A DNA stretch of 5,023 bases, taken from assembly GCA_037144255.1 (NCBI GenBank), contig JBAWXE010000145.1:1-5023 (forward strand). Reading direction: 5' to 3'. Numbering within the stretch: the stretch's first letter is position 1; the number at the start of each line of letters is the position of its first letter. The position numbers and the translations under genes are program-made. Below are positions 1 to 5,023 of the stretch, one piece after another. Source of the DNA: JBAWXE01 sp037144255 (GTDB taxonomy: Bacteria > Bacteroidota > Bacteroidia > Chitinophagales > Chitinophagaceae). The notes below the pieces were generated by a model. That model had not been told where the DNA came from. It saw nothing but the letters and a program-made list of their open reading frames with translations, and made no database searches.

Positions 1-1357
1 ATACTCTTAGTTGCAATAAAGATGCACGAGCAGCATAGCCGCCTGGGACTACTTTGTCGTTAGTATTGGGTATTGCAGTCCAAGTTGGGGAAAATCCACT
101 AAGCGGGTATTCAAAGAAGCCTGCTTTCCAAATCCCCGAGCCTGAAAAATCAGGTAAAACTCCTATCGCATATAGTTTATTACTTTCTTCAGAAGTAGAT
201 AAGTAAAATGCAGCCGTATTTGTGGGATTCGAAGTATTAAAAACACTATTAGTATTTGTAAATGTTAATGTTTGTCCTGTTCCAACGTCTGTTATTGTAA
301 TATTCATGGCAGAAATATTATGCCAATCAGTAAACGTATTTGGAACAGCAACTGATGATTCCCATATAGTAGCAGACATTGCGAATTGACCGCTTTGAGT
401 ATATGTAGAAATGAAAAATCGTCCATTTACATCGTTAGGAGCAAAAGCAATACTATTAAAGGATGAAATAACATCGACTTGATTTTGTAACGTAAAATAG
501 CCAGTTGGCCATATACTAATATCAGGTGTTATATTAATCCAAGGACTTGAAGATAGCGTGTTATCTTTTACATATACGCGTGTTCCGGAACACGCATATA
601 TGTAATGTCCATCAGGTGAAAATTTTACTAATTGAAAATATTTATACAAATTACCATCAGGAGCTATTTGATTCCATGTTGATCCTCCATCTGTACTTTC
701 TAACAATGAGATTCCGGATGTTCCTAATACTATATGGTTATATGGAGGACCTGAACTTTCATCGACTGCAATAGAAGTAATTCCAGTTATTCCATTAGCA
801 ATAGGAGCATTATCTGTTATTGGTTCAGACCATGTTGCTCCTCCATCTATTGATTTAAATAAACCTCCGGCAGTTCCAGCTAATATTGTATTTCCAGTAA
901 CATCAGAAGGGTCTGCCCATACAGCATCGACTCTACCAATCGCTTGACGTGAAAGATTTGAAGGTCCAACAGTATGCCAATTACCTGTAAAATTACTACT
1001 AGGAGGACACATGCCGGCTGCCCTAGCTGCCATTGCAGCTGATAGTCGTTGCATATATTGAGTAAACATGTTACCAGTAGAGTCGCTAGATGTAGAATCA
1101 TTTATACCAACACGACTAGCCCATATTGTTTCAAAAGCTTTTAATTCTTCTAGGGTGCCATTTTCTACAGTATCTGTACTGTCCACAGAATTATTTATAT
1201 GAGACATTATGTCTTTAAATGTTACTCCTGGTTGATTAATATTAAAGGAATCTATTTGAGTAGGTAATGAAAAAGGCAATGACATTTGTCCGTAAGCAGA
1301 TGTATAGACAAATCCTGAAATTGCAAAAGCTACGAGAATAAAAAAAGTTAGTTTCAT
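1..1357 (-). CDS. Exported BNR/Asp-box beta-propeller protein, 3' end outside window
   Basis: The reading frame is open for 452 codons from the ATG at 1357 to the left edge, so the C-terminus is missing. Residues 1-23 form a signal peptide: K2, a hydrophobic stretch (FFILVAFAISGFV) and a probable cut after AYG, before Gln24. Residues about 42-120 are a spacer (LEELKAFETIW, then SR) resembling the region that precedes the propeller in many Bacteroidota 'glycosyl hydrolase/BNR' proteins. The propeller begins near residue 127 (NWHTVGPSN, then GRVDAVWADPSD) and has two textbook Asp-boxes, SIDGGATW (169-176) and STDGGSTW (221-228). From family knowledge this is a sortilin/VPS10-like or exo-sialidase-like fold; such proteins are secreted and often end in a T9SS sorting domain, which here would lie off the window. 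No catalytic residues can be assigned and the ligand is unknown. The start lies 31 nt after the stop of the upstream exported propeller gene, which suggests one transcript. No Shine-Dalgarno sequence is visible, as is usual in this phylum. Confidence 0.88.
   Translation of the reverse strand, partial: MKLTFFILVAFAISGFVYTSAYGQMSLPFSLPTQIDSFNINQPGVTFKDIMSHINNSVDSTDTVENGTLEELKAFETIWASRVGINDSTSSDSTGNMFTQYMQRLSAAMAARAAGMCPPSSNFTGNWHTVGPSNLSRQAIGRVDAVWADPSDVTGNTILAGTAGGLFKSIDGGATWSEPITDNAPIANGITGITSIAVDESSGPPYNHIVLGTSGISLLESTDGGSTWNQIAPDGNLYKYFQLVKFSPDGHYIYACSGTRVYVKDNTLSSSPWINITPDISIWPTGYFTLQNQVDVISSFNSIAFAPNDVNGRFFISTYTQSGQFAMSATIWESSVAVPNTFTDWHNISAMNITITDVGTGQTLTFTNTNSVFNTSNPTNTAAFYLSTSEESNKLYAIGVLPDFSGSGIWKAGFFEYPLSGFSPTWTAIPNTNDKVVPGGYAARASLLQLRV
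568..605. repeat. 38-bp near-perfect palindrome inside the BNR propeller gene
   Basis: The two 19-nt half-sites meet between 586 and 587 around GTGTTCCGGAACAC. Eighteen of the 19 opposed pairs are complementary. The single exception is C577 opposite A596, which becomes a G-U wobble in the minus-strand mRNA, so the transcript could pair along nearly its whole length apart from the turn. The DNA has no spacer and could in principle extrude as a cruciform. It lies wholly within codons 251-264, encoding YIYACSGTRVYV, an alternating pattern that fits a beta-hairpin. Function is unknown; it could be a protein-binding site, an mRNA structure or a coincidence of codon choice. Confidence 0.85.
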
Positions 1358-1388
1358 AATATTAAGTTTATTGTTTGAAAATGTTTTC
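1358..1388 (-). other. 31-nt gap between the two exported propeller genes
   Basis: This short AT-rich spacer separates the stop codon of the seven-repeat propeller gene from the start of the BNR gene on the minus strand. It has no GC-rich stem followed by a T-run, so there is no sign of a terminator. It has no Shine-Dalgarno sequence; the bases just before the ATG are A/T only (TTAATATT). The spacing suits a shared transcript. Confidence 0.5.
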
Positions 1389-1628
1389 CTAATAGGTGAC
1401 GAGTTTTTCCTGTAATTTATTACCGTCAATGTTTTGCCATCGAATTACATAAGAACCTTTTGTCCAGCCTTTTACATTTATATCAAGGTAGTCTGTATGA
1501 GGTTCCAAAATCTGATGAAATATTTCTTTACCTGAAATATCAGTAATTGAGATAATGCTAGAATTATCGCTAATAGGAAATTCTATCCTCACTTTACCTT
1601 TTGTTGGATTAGGGGATAAATGCAATTT
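1389..1628 (-). other. T9SS type A C-terminal sorting domain (coding region)
   Basis: Codons about 458-536 of the seven-repeat propeller gene encode the sorting signal. Visible hallmarks are the N-terminal SPNPTKG motif, the V-R-I-E-F strand, the ITDISGKEIFHQ strand and the GSYVIRW strand close to the C-terminus. Domains of this family are recognised by the outer-membrane T9SS machinery and cleaved after translocation. This is the strongest taxonomic marker in the window. Confidence 0.9.
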
Positions 1629-2999
1629 TGGACTAGGCAAAACAATTGGCAATATTGATGCTGGCCAATAATCCATATAAGTAAGAAAAATATCTCCCTC
1701 ACCATGAAAAGGAGAGCAAACACCTTCAGTAAATGGTGTTACAGTAGCATCAGTAAAGCCTGAAAATAAAAACATGTTTTTAAATGACACTACAGAGCCT
1801 GCTGATTCATACTTCACAGAACCAAATATTTTATTAGCCCTTTCATCTCCACCTTTACTAATATCAAATGCCCATGCATCCTGTTGATTGATATGCGGTG
1901 CAGGTGGGTTTGTGCCATCAATTGTGGTGCCTAATATTACATATCCACTATCATGTCCTTTTGTGATACTTATTCCAAGATCATCAGAATAGTCACCATA
2001 ACATTTTGCCCATTTCAGAATACCGTTTCTATCAGTTTTCATGACACACATATCTGAACCTCCACCATGAAAATTAGAAACAAAATAATCTACTGAGGCT
2101 GAACTTCCTACCATGAGGATACAACTATCCCGATTATCCCAAAAAGCATTATATGCCCACTCGTTATGAGAACCACCATAACTATGTGCCCATAATATAT
2201 TACCTGATGTATCTAGCTTAAATAAATAATAATCAGAACCAGTATTTACCCCTGGATGCCAGCTACTGTCTATACAATCATGATCAGATGTAACAGCGGC
2301 ACTTGCAAAATAATAACTACCATTAGCAGAAAAAATACTTCCAATGGAACTTTCATCATTAGTACTCCCGATCACTTTTCCCCACTCCTTATTCCCTATA
2401 CTATCTGTTTTTATAATGAGCCAATCATAAGAAAATGAGCCACCATAATGAACATATGAATCTCCATCCTGACCATTAGTTACACCAAATAAAATTAAAC
2501 CATTGTCGGGTGTTGTAGCTATAGATATTGCTTGATCACTCTGACTACTTCCATAACATTTCGCCCATAATTTGTTACCTAAACTATCAATTTTTATTAA
2601 CCATATATCATCAGCGCCTTTCAGTCCAACCACATCACCATCTGTAGATATTGTGGTTGCAAGAACTGCATATCCTCCATCATTAGTTTGGCAAGCGCTC
2701 AAAGCAATATCATTTAATGTACCACCATATACTTTTACCCAACTAACGTTTTTGTTACTATCTAATTTGCATATATATACATTTAATGAAGAATCTGTAA
2801 TGCCGAGTGGGACGTCCCCACCACCAGCAGTAACACTAGTTGTGCCACCTACAACTAAAACTCCTCCATCTCTAGTTGATATTGAATAATAACAATTATC
2901 ACCTCCACTACCTCCTAAAAATCTGGTATGGTTGATATTCAGTTGTTGTGCACTTGTAGAAAAAGAAAATAGAAAAAGAATAGAACTTAGATATTTCAT
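1389..2999 (-). CDS. T9SS-exported seven-repeat beta-propeller surface protein
   Basis: This complete 536-residue protein is of unknown ligand. Residues 1-17 are a signal peptide (K3-less N-terminus MKYLSS, hydrophobic core ILFLFSF, probable cut at STSA before Gln18). Residues 27 to about 445 hold seven repeats of 58-64 residues. Each opens with a Y/F-G-G/S element (27, 90, 148, 209, 273, 333, 391), continues with a DGGY-like strand, and most close with KxDxxGNxxWxK. Seven such units suggest a seven-bladed propeller. Residues about 458-536 match the type A T9SS sorting domain: LSPNPTKGKVRI, the ITDISGKEI strand, and a GSYVIRW strand near the end. Family knowledge predicts Sec export, passage through the T9SS pore, and removal of the sorting domain on release or surface anchoring. 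The ATG at 2999 is chosen because the signal peptide follows at once. No enzyme motif is visible, so a binding or adhesive role is possible but unproven. Confidence 0.93.
   Translation of the reverse strand: MKYLSSILFLFSFSTSAQQLNINHTRFLGGSGGDNCYYSISTRDGGVLVVGGTTSVTAGGGDVPLGITDSSLNVYICKLDSNKNVSWVKVYGGTLNDIALSACQTNDGGYAVLATTISTDGDVVGLKGADDIWLIKIDSLGNKLWAKCYGSSQSDQAISIATTPDNGLILFGVTNGQDGDSYVHYGGSFSYDWLIIKTDSIGNKEWGKVIGSTNDESSIGSIFSANGSYYFASAAVTSDHDCIDSSWHPGVNTGSDYYLFKLDTSGNILWAHSYGGSHNEWAYNAFWDNRDSCILMVGSSASVDYFVSNFHGGGSDMCVMKTDRNGILKWAKCYGDYSDDLGISITKGHDSGYVILGTTIDGTNPPAPHINQQDAWAFDISKGGDERANKIFGSVKYESAGSVVSFKNMFLFSGFTDATVTPFTEGVCSPFHGEGDIFLTYMDYWPASILPIVLPSPKLHLSPNPTKGKVRIEFPISDNSSIISITDISGKEIFHQILEPHTDYLDINVKGWTKGSYVIRWQNIDGNKLQEKLVTY
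1656..2921 (-). repeat. Seven tandem ~60-residue propeller repeats (coding region)
   Basis: The repeat units begin at residues 27, 90, 148, 209, 273, 333 and 391. The inner units share the pattern YGGSxxD, DGGYxxxGxT, GxxDxWxxKxD, GNxxWxK. Units 1-3 follow it best. The unit ending at 391 has lost the tryptophan (FDISKGGDERANKIFG), and the last unit ends in FLTYMDYW before the sorting domain. DNA-level similarity is mostly lost, except around the two WAKCYG copies (1996-2013 and 2551-2568, 17 of 18 bases alike), which points to old duplications kept by selection on the fold. Confidence 0.8.
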
Positions 3000-3195
3000 G
3001 ATAATAATAAGAGTTTAAAGAGATTAAATTGATTTATATACTAAACTAAGAAAAATATTTAACATATGTATCAAGTAAAACAATATTTTTATAAAGTATT
3101 TAAAAATCTCAGAATTATATATCTCGAAATTCGGACCTGTCTTCTACATCAGATTTTGTCGTATATTATCTATCTTTCCTATTATTTCCCTATTT
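3000..3195. promoter_or_regulatory. Divergent, AT-rich intergenic region between propeller gene and hsdR
   Basis: The two flanking genes are transcribed away from this 196-nt region, so it should contain a promoter for each. The usual Bacteroidota -7 element TAnnTTTG is absent on both strands. The nearest match on the plus strand is TATCTTTC (3171-3178), one base off, with no TTG at the right distance upstream. Two small AT-rich inverted repeats are present: TAAAT/ATTTA at about 3024-3035, and ATTTTTA/TAAAAAT at 3085-3091 and 3101-3107. Both are of a size expected by chance here. No gene is visible. Confidence 0.45.
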
Positions 3196-5023
3196 ATGAT
3201 TGACCCATCTATCCTCAATGAAGCGGAAACCCGATATAACCTTATCGACCCGATGGTTGCTAAGGCAGGTTGGAATTTATCTGATCGTAGGGAAGTAGCA
3301 TTCGAGGTTCCTGTAGATGGTTACGATGCTTCTGCTATAAATGGCATTACTGATTATTGCATGTTCAGGGATAATGGTGAAGTATTAGCCGTAATAGAAG
3401 CCAAACGAACAAGAAGAGATGCAAGAGTAGGCAAAGAACAATTAAAGCAATATCTCGATAAAATTCAGGCAAAACAATCATTTCGTCCATTTGGGTTTAT
3501 GTGCAATGGCGAGGATATATGGTTTTGGGATTCTTTGGATTATCCTGAAAGGCAAATTGCAGGATTTTTCACGAAAGACGACTTGGAACGTATTTTATTC
3601 CAGAAACAAAATAGAGTAGCATTATCGACAATTACGATAAAAGACTCCATAATTAACCGTTCCTATCAGGTTGAAGCCGTAAGGCGTATAAGCGAACACA
3701 TCGAGAAACGTAAAAAGCGTAAAGCCCTAATGGTAATGGCAACGGGTACGGGGAAAACCCGAACCACTATGGCATTAATAGATGTGTTTATTAGGGCAAA
3801 GCAGGCTCAGAAAATATTATTTCTTGCTGACCGTGATAGCCTTGTTGACCAAGCGATGACCAAGGGCTTTAAGGAACATATTCCCAAAGAAAGCCGAGAA
3901 CGCATTCGAACTTCTCTGTTAAAAGACGATACAGAACGTACGAAAATTACTGGTGCGAGGATTCTCGTTTCCACTTTGCAAACATTGGAATTATGCTATG
4001 AGCAATTTTCACCAGGGCATTTCGATCTTATCGTGTCTGATGAGTGTCATCGGTCTATTTACAATAAATTTTCCGACATTCTTGCATATTTCGATGCGGT
4101 ACAAATAGGACTCACTGCTACCCCAGCCCATTTTATCGATAGAAACACCTTTAGGTTTTTCGAGTGTGATGGGGCTGCACCTGCATTTCTATATACTTAT
4201 GACGATGCAGTAAAGCAAGGTTATCTTGCAGACTATAACGTGTATGCTGCACAAACCAAATTTCAGCGTAAGGGAATAAAAGGTGTGGATTTAAGTGAAG
4301 CAGAGCAAGAAGAATTAAGGAATAGAGGCATTGACCCTGAAAATATTAATTACGAAGGCACTGACCTTGAAAAAAAGGTCACGAATAAAAATACATTGTA
4401 TAGACAATGGGAGGAATTTATGACGGTATGTCATAAAGATGCAGGGGGTCAATTACCTGCAAAAACCATTGTCTTTGCCATTACACATAAACATGCCTTA
4501 CGGCTCGAAGAGGCATTTAACGATATGTACCCTGAACATAAGGGCTTATTGGCTAGAGTGATAACATCGCAAACCGAAAGAAATAAAGACTTATTAAAGC
4601 AGTTTGAACTCGAAGAGTTGCCAAGAATTGCCATAAGTGTCGATATGCTGGATACGGGTGTGGATGTGCCCGAAGTAATGAACCTTGCTTTTATGAAGCC
4701 TGTGGGCAGTCAGATAAAATTCTGGCAAATGATAGGGCGTGGTACTCGAAGCGATGAGGCCTGTAAACACAAGGAATGGCTTCCTGATGCAAAAAAGGAT
4801 AATTTCCTGATAGTTGACTATTGGCAAAACTTTGAGCATTTCAATATGATGCCCAAAGATGACAAGGAAGAATCTGCACAGATCCCCATATTGGTGAGCA
4901 TATTTAATACCCGTATCAATAAATTAAATGAATTGCTAGGCAATCAAAATGGGGATGATGCGATAAATGCCATACAAGAACTACGGGCTGATATCGCTAA
5001 GATACCATTGGATTCATTTACCG
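3196..5023 (+). CDS. hsdR: Type I restriction endonuclease subunit R (HsdR), 3' end outside window
   Basis: The frame is open for 609 codons to the right edge; HsdR proteins usually run to about 800-1100 residues. The protein cleaves and translocates DNA as part of a complex with methylase (HsdM) and specificity (HsdS) subunits. The N-terminal nuclease shows the PD-(D/E)XK core: D53 (ITDYC), E68 and K70 (VIEAK), then Q82-x3-Y86. The SF2 translocase follows: Q-motif Gln158, Walker A ATGTGKT (182-188), DECH box (282-285), GLTATP (305-310), motif IV KTIVFAIT (423-430), motif V SVDMLDTGVDVPE (481-493) and motif VI QMIGRGTR (511-518). The DECHRSIY and LTATP context resembles the EcoEI-like branch. 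No key residue is missing, so the visible part looks functional. ATG 3196 is preferred: the frame stays open upstream to 3079 but offers no ATG, GTG or TTG. As the gene leads a plus-strand unit, hsdM and hsdS may follow downstream; none is seen in the window. No Shine-Dalgarno sequence is present. Confidence 0.95.
   Translation, partial: MIDPSILNEAETRYNLIDPMVAKAGWNLSDRREVAFEVPVDGYDASAINGITDYCMFRDNGEVLAVIEAKRTRRDARVGKEQLKQYLDKIQAKQSFRPFGFMCNGEDIWFWDSLDYPERQIAGFFTKDDLERILFQKQNRVALSTITIKDSIINRSYQVEAVRRISEHIEKRKKRKALMVMATGTGKTRTTMALIDVFIRAKQAQKILFLADRDSLVDQAMTKGFKEHIPKESRERIRTSLLKDDTERTKITGARILVSTLQTLELCYEQFSPGHFDLIVSDECHRSIYNKFSDILAYFDAVQIGLTATPAHFIDRNTFRFFECDGAAPAFLYTYDDAVKQGYLADYNVYAAQTKFQRKGIKGVDLSEAEQEELRNRGIDPENINYEGTDLEKKVTNKNTLYRQWEEFMTVCHKDAGGQLPAKTIVFAITHKHALRLEEAFNDMYPEHKGLLARVITSQTERNKDLLKQFELEELPRIAISVDMLDTGVDVPEVMNLAFMKPVGSQIKFWQMIGRGTRSDEACKHKEWLPDAKKDNFLIVDYWQNFEHFNMMPKDDKEESAQIPILVSIFNTRINKLNELLGNQNGDDAINAIQELRADIAKIPLDSFT

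Noticed and set aside
298..320. Inverted repeat TAATATT / AATATTA with a 9-nt loop inside the BNR gene.
   Set aside because: Seven A/T-only pairs are expected by chance in sequence this AT-rich.
880..1101. Minus-strand open frame of 73 codons.
   Set aside because: It is an out-of-frame reading of the BNR propeller gene, whose own frame is intact there and carries recognisable motifs.
1167..1182. Hairpin ACAGTA-TCTG-TACTGT inside the BNR gene.
   Set aside because: Only six pairs, explained by codons for a Ser/Thr/Asp-rich stretch, with no T-run to suggest termination.
1340..1346. Run of seven A (T on the coding strand) at codons 4-6 of the BNR propeller gene, a possible phase-variation tract.
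   Set aside because: Seven bases is short for slippage-driven switching and such runs are common at this base composition; the frame is intact.
2572..2889. Plus-strand open frame of 105 codons.
   Set aside because: It lies antisense to the well-supported seven-repeat propeller gene and its low-complexity Pro/Ser/Thr content mirrors the Gly-rich repeats on the other strand.
3171..3178. TATCTTTC as a possible -7 element for hsdR.
   Set aside because: The last base differs from the consensus and no TTG lies about 19 nt upstream; the nearest TTTTG (3154-3158) is only 12 nt away.
4362..4381. Inverted repeat TGACCTT / AAGGTCA with a 6-nt loop, overlapping an in-frame A AAA AAG heptamer of the dnaX frameshift type in hsdR.
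   Set aside because: The -1 frame ends within a few codons at a TGA, the stem includes the heptamer itself rather than following it, and Lys-Lys codons are common in AT-rich genes. It is most likely chance.
4449..4839. Two overlapping minus-strand open frames of 61 and 81 codons.
   Set aside because: Both are antisense to the conserved helicase motifs of hsdR and show no domain or signal of their own.

Overview
The window looks like chromosomal DNA from a member of the Bacteroidota. It is AT-rich, and no Shine-Dalgarno sequence is evident ahead of the starts. One complete protein ends in a type IX secretion (T9SS) C-terminal sorting domain of the type A family, which is restricted to that phylum. 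The genus cannot be told from the sequence.

Left part (1-2999, minus strand): two co-oriented genes for exported beta-propeller proteins, separated by only 31 nt. The upstream one (1389-2999) is complete: signal peptide, seven repeats of about 60 residues that probably form a seven-bladed propeller, then the T9SS sorting domain. The downstream one (1-1357) runs off the left edge. It has a signal peptide, an N-terminal spacer region and a BNR/Asp-box propeller with two clear Asp-boxes. Both are probably cell-surface or secreted proteins of unknown ligand or substrate, and they may share a transcript. A near-perfect 38-bp palindrome (568-605) lies inside the second gene and is the most unusual non-coding signal in the window.

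Middle (3000-3195): a very AT-rich divergent intergenic region that must hold the start signals for both directions. I see no canonical Bacteroidota promoter in it.

Right part (3196-5023, plus strand): the first 609 codons of hsdR, the restriction/translocase subunit of a type I restriction-modification system. The PD-(D/E)XK nuclease and the SF2 helicase motifs all look intact. The C-terminus, and probably hsdM and hsdS, lie beyond the right edge. Nothing links the restriction gene functionally to the exported propeller proteins; they look like neighbours only. I found no tRNA, rRNA, CRISPR array, insertion sequence or convincing terminator, and no clearly undescribed system.
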